64,000 bases of DNA, taken from Citromicrobium sp. UBA3494 (GTDB taxonomy: Bacteria > Pseudomonadota > Alphaproteobacteria > Sphingomonadales > Sphingomonadaceae). Location of the stretch: NCBI GenBank assembly GCA_002377695.1, contig DFQH01000002.1, forward strand, positions 191,510-255,509, written 5' to 3'. The notes beneath the pieces are model-generated. The model worked only from the letters and a program-made list of their open reading frames with translations. It made no database searches and was not told where the DNA came from. Below are positions 52,639-61,415 of the stretch, piece after piece (position 1 is the stretch's first letter; every line of letters begins with the position of its first letter). Both the position numbers and the translations under genes were made by a program.

Positions 52639-52669
52639 GTCTGCCGGATATTGGGCGCGCGGTGCGCGA

Positions 52670-54013
52670 TCAAGCGGCACCATCCTTCGGATGCGGCGGG
52701 AAGACAATGCGCACGGTCACGCCGCGAGGGCCGAAAGTCCGCTCCACCTCGCCGCCGAGCTGGCGCCCGGCACCGGTCATCAGCGTGCTGCCGAAGCCAC
52801 CGCCGACCTCGGTGCGCGCCTCGCTTTCGCGCTCCTCTTCATCGATGCTGCCGTCGCGCTCTTCCTGCCATTCGAGATGCAGCAGGTCGCTCTGCTCGCG
52901 CCAGCGAACGGTCAGCAACCCTTCATTGCTCCAGCAGCCGTACTTCACCGCATTGGTTGCAAGCTCGTGCAGGACCAGTCCCAGCGGCGTCACCTGGATA
53001 CGGGCGATGGCCACATCCTCGCCTTCTATTTCGAGGCGTTTCTCCTCCGAGACATGCGGCTCCACCGTGGCTTCGACGAGCGCGCGCAGCGATGCGCCGC
53101 CTTCCCGGCTTAGGCGGTCTGCCGCCGTTCCCGACCCCTGCGTGACCTCGTGCGCGGTCAGCAGCGCGCGGATGCGCGAGCCGATGCGATCCTTGTAGGC
53201 AGCCACGTCCGCCACGTCGCGCGCACTCATCTGGACGATGGCCAGCACCATCGCGAACAGGTTTTTCACCCGGTGGTTCAGTTCCTGGGCCAGCAGATCC
53301 GCCCGGTCGCGCGCGATCTCGAGTTCGCGGGCCTGCGCCGCTTCCGTCTCCGCCTGTGCCGCGCGGGCGACGAGGACCGCGCCCAGCGCTATGGCGCCGA
53401 CCAGCAGCAGGAGGAGGACGCCCAGCGCCGGCAAGATGCGCTCTTCGGCGGTCCGCGCGCGCTCCGTCTGGTCTGCCAGCAGGTTGCGCTCGATTGCAGC
53501 AAGCGCATCGATCGCGGTGGTCAGGCGTTGCATCGCATCATAACCATCGCCGGTCAGGATGCGCCGCCGGGCATCGCGCAGATTGCCCTGTTCCAGCAGG
53601 CCGACCGTATCGTCGAGCTCGCTGAACTTGTCCTCCAGCGCGGCGCGGATGCGATCTACCTGTTGCCGCTGGACGGCGACCCCGTCGCCGAGCGAACGAT
53701 CCAGCTTCTCCAGTTCCTCGACGGTTTGCGTGCGCGCGGTACGATAGGGTTCGAGATAACGCTGGTCGAGCGTGATGAAATAGCCGCGCTGCGCGCTCTC
53801 GGCGGAAAGGGCGGCGCGCTCCACCCGGTCGAGCGTCTGCAGGATTTCCGAGGCCCGTTGTGCCTGCACCCGCTCCGCCCGTTCCGCCGCTCCCAGCGAC
53901 AGCAGCAGCGCGAGCGCGCCGAGGATCGCGCCCGCCATGGCGCCGAGCACCAGCCAGTTGAACCAGCGGCGGATGAAGGCGCGAAAAGGGGCAGGCCGCA
54001 GAGCCGGGTTCAA
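52670..54013 (-). CDS. CHASE3-domain sensor histidine kinase of the HisKA_2 type
   Basis: 447-residue membrane kinase. Helices at about 18-40 and 198-218 flank a periplasmic CHASE3-like helical domain (AAERAERVQAQRASEILQTL, then SAESAQRGYFITLDQRYLEP). The HisKA_2 phospho-acceptor is ELNHRVKNLFAMVLAIVQMS at about 247-266, and the ATPase has the N-box LGLVLHELATNAVKYG. No response regulator is adjacent; HisKA_2 kinases often feed PhyR-type stress responses. The start is TTG at 54013, overlapping the polA stop by four bases (TTGA), so translation should depend on polA. Confidence 0.9.
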   Translation of the reverse strand: MNPALRPAPFRAFIRRWFNWLVLGAMAGAILGALALLLSLGAAERAERVQAQRASEILQTLDRVERAALSAESAQRGYFITLDQRYLEPYRTARTQTVEELEKLDRSLGDGVAVQRQQVDRIRAALEDKFSELDDTVGLLEQGNLRDARRRILTGDGYDAMQRLTTAIDALAAIERNLLADQTERARTAEERILPALGVLLLLLVGAIALGAVLVARAAQAETEAAQARELEIARDRADLLAQELNHRVKNLFAMVLAIVQMSARDVADVAAYKDRIGSRIRALLTAHEVTQGSGTAADRLSREGGASLRALVEATVEPHVSEEKRLEIEGEDVAIARIQVTPLGLVLHELATNAVKYGCWSNEGLLTVRWREQSDLLHLEWQEERDGSIDEEERESEARTEVGGGFGSTLMTGAGRQLGGEVERTFGPRGVTVRIVFPPHPKDGAA

Positions 54014-56877
54014 TGTGCGTCGTCCCAGCTCTGCCCCGTGCCGATCTCGACGCCCAGCGGCACCGACAGCGCGACGGTAGGTTCGGCGGCCTCCACCATC
54101 ACCCGCTGGATCACAGGTGTGGCCTTCTCCACCAGCGATTCGGGAAGTTCGAACACCAGTTCGTCATGCACCTGCAGCAGCATGCGCACGCCGTCCGGCT
54201 CATCCGGCTTCAGTCCCGCCGCCGCCAGCGCGGGGCCCATGCGCGCCATCGCCCGCTTGATGATATCCGCACTGGTGCCCTGGATCGGCGCGTTGATCGC
54301 GGCGCGCTCGCTCCCCTGACGCTCGGCCTGGTTCTTCGAATTGATCCGGGGAAACCACGTCTTGCGGCCGAACAGGGTCTCGGAATAGCCCCGTTCCCGC
54401 ACGGTTTCGAGCGTATTGACGATGTATCGCTGGATGCCGGGAAACCGCGCGAAATAGGTGTCGATCAGAGCTTGCGCCTCGTCCGGCTCGATCCCGAGCC
54501 GTCCGGCCAGGCCCCAGCGCGAAATCCCGTAGAGGATCGCGAAATTGATCGTCTTGGCGCGCGCACGCGTGTCGCGGTCGACCTCGCCGAACATCTCCTG
54601 CGCGGTGCGGTTATGAATGTCCTCGCCCGCCGCGAAGGCTTCGCGCAGCGGCGCCACGTCCGCCATGTGCGCGGCAAGCCGCAGTTCGATCTGCGAATAG
54701 TCTGCCGCCAGCAGGACATTGCCTTCCTCCGCCACGAAGGCCTGCCGGATTTCGCGGCCGATTTCGGTGCGGATCGGGATGTTCTGCAGGTTGGGATCGG
54801 TCGAGCTGAGCCGCCCGGTCTGCGCGCCGGTGAGGCTGTAGCTGGTGTGCACCCGGCCCGTGCGCGCGTTGATCGCCTGCTGCAGCGCATCGGTATAGGT
54901 GGACTTGAGCTTGGCCAGCTGGCGCCATTCCAGCACCTTGGTGGCTATCGGTGCGCCTTGGGCGTCGAGCTTTTCGAGCATCGCCTGGTCGGTGGAATAC
55001 TGCCCGCTCTTGCCCTTGCGGCCGCCCTTGTAGCCCATCTTGTCGAACAGGATGTCGCCCAGCTGCTTCGGGCTGCCGACCGCGAATTCCTGACCGGCGA
55101 TTGCGTGAATCTCGCCTTCCAGCCGCTTGGTTTCGGTCGCAAACCGTTCGGACAGGTTGGCCAGCTGCCCACGATCCACCTTGATGCCGTGGCGTTCCAT
55201 CGCGGCGACCACCGGGATCAGCGGGCGGTCCACCCGCTCGTAGATCCTGGTGCCGCCTTCGACGGCAAGCCGGGGCTTGAGATGGGTGTACAGCCGCAAG
55301 GTGACATCGGCATCCTCGGCGGCATACTCGGTCGCCCGGTCGAGCGCGACTTCGCCGAAGGGGATCGCCTTCTTCCCGGTGCCGCAGACTTCCTTGAAGG
55401 TCAGGCAGGTATGGCCGAGGTGGCGCTGCGCCAGTTCGTCCATGCCGTGCCCGCCGCCGATCCCGTCCTGCGAGCGCCCGGCATCCAGCGCAAAGCTGAT
55501 GATCATCGTGTCGTCGATCGGCGCGACCGCGATACCCAGCCGTGCCAGCACGTTGACATCGTATTTGAGGTTCTGGCCGATCTTCAGGACCGCATCGCTC
55601 TCCAGCAGCGGGCGCAGCTTCTCCAGCGCGACATCCATCGGCACCTGCTGCGGCTTTTCGGCGAACATGTCTTCCCCGCCGCCGCCGACGTTGAGATGGC
55701 CGAGCGGGATGTAGCAGGCCTCGTTCGGTCCGGTCGCCAGGCTCACGCCGACCAGATCGCAGGCCATGCAGTCGAGTTCGCTGGTTTCGGTGTCCACGGC
55801 CACCAGCCGCGCCTTGAACGCCTTGTCGATCCAGCGATCGAGCGCTTCGGGCGTCTGCACGCATTCGTAGGCGCCGCGGTCCACCGCGGGCATGTCCGGC
55901 AGCTGCTGGCGGTTGCCTTGTGCCGCGTGCGCCTCGCCCTTGTTCTGGGGTCTGGCAGGGTGGAGCTGGGTCGTCGGCCCGGGCGCGCTGCTGCCGCCTT
56001 GCAGCCGGCGCAGCAGGCTGTTGAAGCCCTGTTCGCTCAGGAAAGCGGCAAGCGGCTCGGGAGGAATCGAGGAAAGCTTCATCTCCTCTATCGGCATGGG
56101 CAGCGGGCAGTCTTCCTTCAGCGTCACCAGCACCCGGCTGAGTTCGGCATCGCTGCGATGTTCCAGCAGCCTTTCCTTCAGCTTCGATTTCTTCATGTCC
56201 GGCGCCGCGTCGAGCGCCGCGGTGAGCGAGCCGTGGTCCTGGATCAGCTTGGTCGCGGTCTTCGGACCTACACCGTAGATGCCGGGAATATTGTCCACCG
56301 AATCGCCCATCAGGGCCAGCACGTCCCCCACCAGTTCGGGCGGGACGCCGAATTTTTCCTGCACTTCTTCCGGTCCGATCCGCGCGCTCTTCATGGTGTC
56401 GAGCATGTCGATCGTGCCGCCGGCCTCGCTCGTGCCTACCAGTTGCATCAGATCCTTGTCGGAGGAGACGATCGTGACGTCCCAGCCTTGCGCGGCCGCG
56501 GTACGCGCATAGGAGGCGATGATATCGTCCGCCTCGACGTCGGGCTCTTCGATGCAGGGGAGGGAGAAGGCGCGCGTGGCATCGCGGATCAGCGGGAACT
56601 GCGGCACAAGGTCTTCGGGCGGCTCGGGCCGGTTCGCCTTGTACTGATCGTAGATTTCGTTGCGAAAGCTCTGGCTCGACTTGTCGAGGATCACCGCAAG
56701 GTGCGTCGGCCCCTCGGCCTTGTCGAGGTCCTCGGCCAGCTTCCACAGCATCGTCGTGTAGCCGTACACCGCGCCGACCGGCGTGCCTTGCGGATTGGTC
56801 AGCGGCGGCAGACGATGGTACGCGCGGAAGATGTAGGCGGAGCCATCGACGAGATAGAGGTGCTGCTTGTCGGCCAT
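54010..56877 (-). CDS. polA: DNA polymerase I
   Basis: 955-residue replication and repair polymerase. The 5'-3' exonuclease domain (about 1-290) starts LYLVDGSAYIFRAYHRL. The 3'-5' proofreading domain keeps its acidic residues: VAVDTETSELD, QNLKYDVNVLAR and YAAEDADVTLRLY. The polymerase domain has ADYSQIELRLAAH, the O-helix region RAKTINFAILYGISRWGLAG and QVHDELVFELPE. All three activities look intact. It is the first gene of a polA-histidine kinase-mscS run with a four-base overlap at its end. Confidence 0.97.
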   Translation of the reverse strand: MADKQHLYLVDGSAYIFRAYHRLPPLTNPQGTPVGAVYGYTTMLWKLAEDLDKAEGPTHLAVILDKSSQSFRNEIYDQYKANRPEPPEDLVPQFPLIRDATRAFSLPCIEEPDVEADDIIASYARTAAAQGWDVTIVSSDKDLMQLVGTSEAGGTIDMLDTMKSARIGPEEVQEKFGVPPELVGDVLALMGDSVDNIPGIYGVGPKTATKLIQDHGSLTAALDAAPDMKKSKLKERLLEHRSDAELSRVLVTLKEDCPLPMPIEEMKLSSIPPEPLAAFLSEQGFNSLLRRLQGGSSAPGPTTQLHPARPQNKGEAHAAQGNRQQLPDMPAVDRGAYECVQTPEALDRWIDKAFKARLVAVDTETSELDCMACDLVGVSLATGPNEACYIPLGHLNVGGGGEDMFAEKPQQVPMDVALEKLRPLLESDAVLKIGQNLKYDVNVLARLGIAVAPIDDTMIISFALDAGRSQDGIGGGHGMDELAQRHLGHTCLTFKEVCGTGKKAIPFGEVALDRATEYAAEDADVTLRLYTHLKPRLAVEGGTRIYERVDRPLIPVVAAMERHGIKVDRGQLANLSERFATETKRLEGEIHAIAGQEFAVGSPKQLGDILFDKMGYKGGRKGKSGQYSTDQAMLEKLDAQGAPIATKVLEWRQLAKLKSTYTDALQQAINARTGRVHTSYSLTGAQTGRLSSTDPNLQNIPIRTEIGREIRQAFVAEEGNVLLAADYSQIELRLAAHMADVAPLREAFAAGEDIHNRTAQEMFGEVDRDTRARAKTINFAILYGISRWGLAGRLGIEPDEAQALIDTYFARFPGIQRYIVNTLETVRERGYSETLFGRKTWFPRINSKNQAERQGSERAAINAPIQGTSADIIKRAMARMGPALAAAGLKPDEPDGVRMLLQVHDELVFELPESLVEKATPVIQRVMVEAAEPTVALSVPLGVEIGTGQSWDDAH

Positions 56878-56976
56878 GGCCTCTGCTAGCAGCGGGCCAG
56901 GGGTCCGTCAGCCCTGCATGATCCGGGAAAAATGTCAGGATAAGGGCAAAAAAGTGTCCGCCTGCCCAATTTGGGC

Positions 56977-57005
56977 TTGCCATGCCACATTCCTGCCATT
57001 ATCTA
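56977..57005 (+). promoter_or_regulatory. Sigma-70-like promoter of the small acidic lipoprotein gene
   Basis: TTGCCA (56977-56982), a 17-base spacer and TATCTA (57000-57005) are a good housekeeping-type promoter. Initiation would be expected near 57012, about 73 bases before the lipoprotein ATG. It points away from polA. Confidence 0.55.
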
Positions 57006-57084
57006 CGAATCAGAAGCCGCCAGGAGGGGGTTTCAACCGGCCGCATTCATCTGCGGCAGGTCAATTCTGAAAAGGATATAGATT

Positions 57085-57357
57085 ATGCGCAAGATCGTTC
57101 TCGCTTCGGCCATCGCCGTTTCGGCTCTCGGCCTCGCCGCTTGCTCGGAAACCACCGAAGAAAACGCCGAAGACACCGTTGAAGGCGCCGCTGCCGACAC
57201 CGAAGCCAACCTCGACGCCATGGGCGACGAAATGGAAGAAGGCGTCGCCGAAACCGACGAAGCTCTCGACAACGCGACCGCCGAAGCTGAAGAAGAAGCT
57301 ACCGAAACGGAAGCCGAAATCGAAAACGAAAGCATGGAAGAAGCCGCCAACGACTAA
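57085..57357 (+). CDS. Small, extremely acidic lipoprotein
   Basis: 90-residue protein. Lipoprotein signal MRKIVLASAIAVSALGLAAC with the Cys at 20. The mature part (about 70 residues) is almost entirely Glu, Asp, Ala and Thr, with repeat-like units such as TEENAEDTVEGAAADTEANL and AEAEEEATETEAEIE. There are no aromatic residues after the signal; it is probably helical or disordered. I know no function; cation or envelope-charge buffering is conceivable. AAAGGAT precedes the ATG. It is monocistronic, with its own sigma-70-like promoter and a strong terminator, which suggests high expression. Confidence 0.85.
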   Translation: MRKIVLASAIAVSALGLAACSETTEENAEDTVEGAAADTEANLDAMGDEMEEGVAETDEALDNATAEAEEEATETEAEIENESMEEAAND

Positions 57358-57383
57358 GGCGTGCTTCCTTCGGGAAAAATTAT

Positions 57384-57412
57384 GGGCGGTGCCTCGCGGC
57401 GCCGCCCTTTTT
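57384..57412 (+). terminator. Rho-independent terminator of the acidic lipoprotein gene
   Basis: GGGCGG-T-GCC (57384-57393) pairs with GGC-G-CCGCCC around a four-base loop and is followed by TTTTT at 57408-57412. It lies 27 bases after the lipoprotein stop and ahead of the convergent serine hydrolase gene. Confidence 0.85.
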
Positions 57413-57433
57413 CGTGTGTATTGGTATGTGGGC

Positions 57434-58477
57434 TTACTGGCCACCCGAGCCGTAGGTCGCCGAGGCCCAGACGCGTCCATCGACCGGCACGCTCTGCCCG
57501 AAGCCGCGATAGAGTGCGCCGGTGATCTCCGCGATACGCGCGTCGCGCTGGCGTCGCGCTTCCAGCTTGAGAGCGCGGCTGCCGTTTTCCGACGCCATCG
57601 AAACGCTCTGGCCGGTAACATAGATCGCGGCGGCCACCGGGCGGCCGTCGGGCGTGTAGAAGATGCCGATATCGCTCGCCGTGCGGCTGAGCGTGCCCGT
57701 CTTGTGGGCCAGATTGGCGCTATCGGGCAGGGCGGAGGTCATCCGGCGTTTGCCCGTGACGGTGGAGGCCATCGCATTCATCAGCACCTGCCGCGAATAG
57801 GAGCTGAGCCACTTGCCCTGGTAGATTCCGGCGAGCAGACGGCCCATCGCGCGCGGCGTCGCGCTGTCTTCGAAGGCGATCTGCGATGCGGGATCGATCC
57901 GCCCGTCCTCACGCACCAGGGTCGCAATATCGCGGGTCAGCTCGAAATCGTGGATACCGGCGGTCTGGCGCATCCATGCGTTCACAGCCCGCGGGCCACC
58001 CACCGCCTTTAGCAGCGCATCGGTGCAATCATTGCAGCTGCGGCTGATCATCAGATCGAGGTGTTCGCGCCCGGAAATATAGGTGCCGCGGCCCGGCAGT
58101 TCGAATTCGCTGGTCAGGCTCCAGCGGCCCTGATCGACCCCCGCCAGAAAGGTGGCGGCAATCGCGACCTTGCTGGTGCTGGCCATCGGGAAGCGCTGAT
58201 CGGCCAGAATGCCGACTTCCTCGCCGGTCGCCAGGTCGATGGCGTAAACGCCGATACGGCCATTTGACCCATCCGCGAGCGTGGCGATCTGGCGTTCGAA
58301 CGGCGAATCGTAAACCGCCTCGAAGCTTTGCGGTGCGCGCACCTCGGTGCCGAGCATGCTGTCGAACTGGGCTTCGAGCGAAACCTGCTGCGCGGAGGCC
58401 GGCGTGAACGGGAGGGCGCTGGCTGCCAGCGCGAGTGCGAATGTCGACCCAAGTTTCCTAAGCATAATCCCGTCCAT
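57434..58477 (-). CDS. Class A beta-lactamase-fold serine hydrolase with atypical active site
   Basis: 347 residues with a signal peptide (about 1-29, ending TPASAQ), so periplasmic. The SxxK motif is STSK at 100-103 and the KTG triad is KTGT at 259-262. The SDN motif reads SCN (147-149). In the omega-loop region the sequence is LTRDIATLV where class A enzymes have a catalytic Glu and Asn, so the deacylating Glu seems absent, although the following EDSATPRAMG resembles the conserved RDTTTPxAM. It may be a poor or non-lactamase hydrolase or a penicillin-binding relative. The start may also be the Met at 58465. Confidence 0.82.
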   Translation of the reverse strand: MDGIMLRKLGSTFALALAASALPFTPASAQQVSLEAQFDSMLGTEVRAPQSFEAVYDSPFERQIATLADGSNGRIGVYAIDLATGEEVGILADQRFPMASTSKVAIAATFLAGVDQGRWSLTSEFELPGRGTYISGREHLDLMISRSCNDCTDALLKAVGGPRAVNAWMRQTAGIHDFELTRDIATLVREDGRIDPASQIAFEDSATPRAMGRLLAGIYQGKWLSSYSRQVLMNAMASTVTGKRRMTSALPDSANLAHKTGTLSRTASDIGIFYTPDGRPVAAAIYVTGQSVSMASENGSRALKLEARRQRDARIAEITGALYRGFGQSVPVDGRVWASATYGSGGQ

Positions 58478-58609
58478 AGCCTGCGACTCTTGTGTGCAGT
58501 ATTAATGCGCGAGCTTAACAAGGCCTCAACCCCTAATCGAAGGTTGAGCAGGATTGGCACGACCGATCATGCCAATCCTGCGACAAGTCGAGGAACGAGC
58601 GCCCTCGCC

Positions 58610-59017
58610 TCAGGTGTCGGCGATGATTTTCGCAATCTTATCCAAGGGTTCGCCGGTTACGGTCTTGTCGATCTCGCCCACCAGGGCCTTCTCCAGCGCG
58701 CTATGGTAATGCCGCCGCATCTCACCCAGCGTCTTGGGATCGGCAAGGACGAGCAGCTGCGTCATCTCGCCCGACACGGCCTTGGCATTGAGCCACTCCG
58801 CCACGGCAGCCCCATGCGCCAGTTCGTTCAGATCGGTCGCGCCGGTGCGCTGGCTGACATCGTCCTGATGGCGCACGCCCGCGCTGAAATTGCTCGGATC
58901 GAGATCCGGCTGTTCGACCATCTCCAGTTTCGGCTCGAAAATCTGGCCGGTGTTCTTGAGGAACATGAAGCGGTTGCCATCGGCGACGGCGACGTGGGCG
59001 TTATGGGGTAATTTCAT
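58610..59017 (-). CDS. Host-attachment family protein
   Basis: 135-residue soluble protein that resembles the Host_attach family named after Agrobacterium AtsE. It has HNAHVAVADGNRFMFLKNTG at the N-terminus, then an acidic central region, and LVLADPKTLGEMRRHYHSAL with the conserved LADPKTLGxLR motif, then the C-terminal LVGEIDKTVTGEPLDKIAKI. Homologues occur in many free-living Alphaproteobacteria, so the name does not imply a host; function is unknown. The ATG at 59017 has a strong AAGGAG ribosome binding site. Confidence 0.88.
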   Translation of the reverse strand: MKLPHNAHVAVADGNRFMFLKNTGQIFEPKLEMVEQPDLDPSNFSAGVRHQDDVSQRTGATDLNELAHGAAVAEWLNAKAVSGEMTQLLVLADPKTLGEMRRHYHSALEKALVGEIDKTVTGEPLDKIAKIIADT

Positions 59018-59139
59018 AGGGCATTTCTCCTTCCCGCAACCAACACACGGGCCCGGGGAATGGTGCCGAAAACGGGTGAAAAAACCGGCCTTCCCAGCGC
59101 GCGCAAAAGCGGTAGGTTCGCATCAACAGGAGATTCACC

Positions 59140-61392
59140 ATGACGACCCGCGCCTTCGCCGCCGCTGCCAGCCTTCTCGCCCTTGCCACCCCGCTCGCCG
59201 CCCAGCAGGCCCCGATCATCCAGCCCGGTGCGCCCGGTTCGGAAAACAGGACACTGCGCGCCGAGGACGCGACCAAGCTGGCCGCGACCACGTTCACCCC
59301 CCAAGACGCACGTTTCATGCAGATGATGATCCCCCATCATGCGCAGGCGGTCGACATGGTGGCGCTGGTGGAGGAGCGGACCAGCAACCCGGATATCCTC
59401 GCCATCGCGGGGCGGATTTCCGCCGGGCAGGACGACGAGATCGCCTTCATGCGCGACTGGCTGGCCTCGCGCGGGCAGGCGACGAGGATGCAGCACACCC
59501 CGAAGGCCATGGGCGGTATGAGCCACGCGGAACACATGGCTTCCATGGGCATGGCCAGCCCCGATCAGATGGCGCGGCTCGCCACGCTCGAAGGGGCCGC
59601 GTTCGACGCCTATTTCCTCGAGCTGATGACCCGCCATCACAAGGGCGCGATCGACATGGTCGACGATCTGCTGGACCAGCCCGGCACAGCCTACGATCCG
59701 GTGATGTTCGAGTTCGTCAACGACATCAAGACCGAGCAGCAGGACGAGATTGACCGGATGAACGCGCTTGCCGCCCGGCTCTCGGGTGACCCGCGCGCCA
59801 GCCTTGCCCCGGGGTTCCGCGATGCGGGCGAAGCGATCAGCAACCTGAGGCTGGTGGCCGCGCTACCCAAGCCGACCGGGTTCTTCGATCCGGCGAACCC
59901 GGCGCAGTTGCAGCCCAGGATCGAGGACGAGGAAGAAGGCGCGCAAACGGCAGCGCCGGATGCCGAGGAAGAGCCCGAGCTGGTGGCCGCGACCGCAGCC
60001 GACCCGCGCGACGGGGACGAGGAAAGCGAAGATCGCTTCGGCCAGCGCGGTTCTCTGCTCAGCTTCGCCAATACCGACATGGCCTTTTCAGGCGACTTGC
60101 TGGTCGCGGGCAATTATCATGGCTGGAACGCCTATCGCCTGGGCGAGGATGGCGTGCCGCAGCTGGTCACCTCGGTCGTATGTCCCGGCGGGCAGGGCGA
60201 TGTGACCATCGTGGGCGATCTGCTGCTGATGAGCGTGCAGGACAGCCGCGCACGCAAGGATTGCGGGCTGCAGGGCGTCGAAGGCCGGGTCAGCGAAGAG
60301 CGCTTCCGGGGCCTTCGCATCTTCGACATTTCGGACATTACCAACCCGCGCCAGGTCGGCCAGGTGCAGACCTGCCGTGGCAGCCACACGCACTCGGTCG
60401 TCTCGGCGGACGATCGGCGGCTGGTCGTCTATAACTCGGGCACCAGCTACGTGCGCGATAACGAGGAACTGGCCGGCTGCTTCGAGACCGGGGGTGACGA
60501 TACGGCGCTGTTCAGCATCGATGTGATCGAGATTCCGCTCGCCGATCCGGGCGCATCGCGGATTGTCGACAGTCCGCGCGTCTTTGCGCAGGACGGGCAG
60601 ATCGCGGGCCTGTGGCGCGGCGGCGACCATGGCGAGGGCACGCAGGAAACCAGCACCACCAATCACTGTCACGACATCACGGTTTTCCCCTCGCTCAACA
60701 TCGCGGCGGGCGCATGTTCGGGCAACGGCATCATCCTCGACATCTCCGACCCGATGAAGCCGACCCGGATCGACGATGTGACGGACAAGGGCTTCGCCTA
60801 CTGGCATTCGGCCACCTTCAACAACGACGGCACCAAGGTGCTGTTCACCGACGAATGGGGCGGTGGCGGCCGTCCGCGCTGCCAGGCGGGCGATCCGCGC
60901 AACTGGGGCGCCAACGCGATCTACTCGCTGGAGGATGGCGAGCTGAGCTTCGAAAGCCTGTACAAGCTGCCCGCGCCGCAGGGCGACAAGGAAAACTGCG
61001 TCGCTCACAACGGCTCGATCATCCCGGTGCCGGGTCGCGATATCTTCGTACAGGCATGGTACCAGGGCGGGATCTCGGTGATCGATTTCACCGATGCGGC
61101 CAACCCGATAGAAATCGCCTATTTCGATCGCGGTCCGGTGGACGAGGAGCAGCTGATCACCGGAGGTTACTGGTCCGCATACTGGTATAACGGGCGCATC
61201 TACGGCACCGAGATCGCCCGCGGGCTCGACGTTTTCGCACTCGAACCGAGCGAATTCCTGACCGCAGAGGAAATCGCCGCAGCCGAAGCGGCGCAGTATC
61301 AGGGCGACGTTTTCAATCCGCAGACGCAGACCCAGGTCACGTGGCCGGACGAGGTCGTCGCTTCGGTGGAGGCGAGCCGCAAGGGGGGCTGA
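59140..61392 (+). CDS. Secreted DUF305 plus LVIVD-like beta-propeller protein
   Basis: 750 residues, with signal peptide MTTRAFAAAASLLALATPLAA. A DUF305 ferritin-like domain spans about 40-210; its paired His residues are in MQMMIPHHAQAVDM and LMTRHHKGAIDMV, and the Met/His-rich HTPKAMGGMSHAEHMASMGM lies between, suggesting copper or other metal binding. After an acidic linker (about 260-305), a C-terminal region of about 440 residues has LVIVD-type repeat phrases (RIFDISDITNPRQVGQVQTC, IILDISDPMKPTRIDDV, VIDFTDAANPIEIAYF), forming a beta-propeller. Several Cys residues could make periplasmic disulfides. AGGAG precedes the ATG. Confidence 0.88.
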   Translation: MTTRAFAAAASLLALATPLAAQQAPIIQPGAPGSENRTLRAEDATKLAATTFTPQDARFMQMMIPHHAQAVDMVALVEERTSNPDILAIAGRISAGQDDEIAFMRDWLASRGQATRMQHTPKAMGGMSHAEHMASMGMASPDQMARLATLEGAAFDAYFLELMTRHHKGAIDMVDDLLDQPGTAYDPVMFEFVNDIKTEQQDEIDRMNALAARLSGDPRASLAPGFRDAGEAISNLRLVAALPKPTGFFDPANPAQLQPRIEDEEEGAQTAAPDAEEEPELVAATAADPRDGDEESEDRFGQRGSLLSFANTDMAFSGDLLVAGNYHGWNAYRLGEDGVPQLVTSVVCPGGQGDVTIVGDLLLMSVQDSRARKDCGLQGVEGRVSEERFRGLRIFDISDITNPRQVGQVQTCRGSHTHSVVSADDRRLVVYNSGTSYVRDNEELAGCFETGGDDTALFSIDVIEIPLADPGASRIVDSPRVFAQDGQIAGLWRGGDHGEGTQETSTTNHCHDITVFPSLNIAAGACSGNGIILDISDPMKPTRIDDVTDKGFAYWHSATFNNDGTKVLFTDEWGGGGRPRCQAGDPRNWGANAIYSLEDGELSFESLYKLPAPQGDKENCVAHNGSIIPVPGRDIFVQAWYQGGISVIDFTDAANPIEIAYFDRGPVDEEQLITGGYWSAYWYNGRIYGTEIARGLDVFALEPSEFLTAEEIAAAEAAQYQGDVFNPQTQTQVTWPDEVVASVEASRKGG

Positions 61393-61415
61393 CCGGTCGC
61401 GTCGCGGGGCGCGTC

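Noticed and set aside
54013..56889. 958-codon open frame antisense to polA
   Set aside because: It mirrors polA almost end to end, its protein is rich in Arg, Gly, Ala and His with no motif, and polA shows every catalytic motif. It is a high-GC shadow frame.
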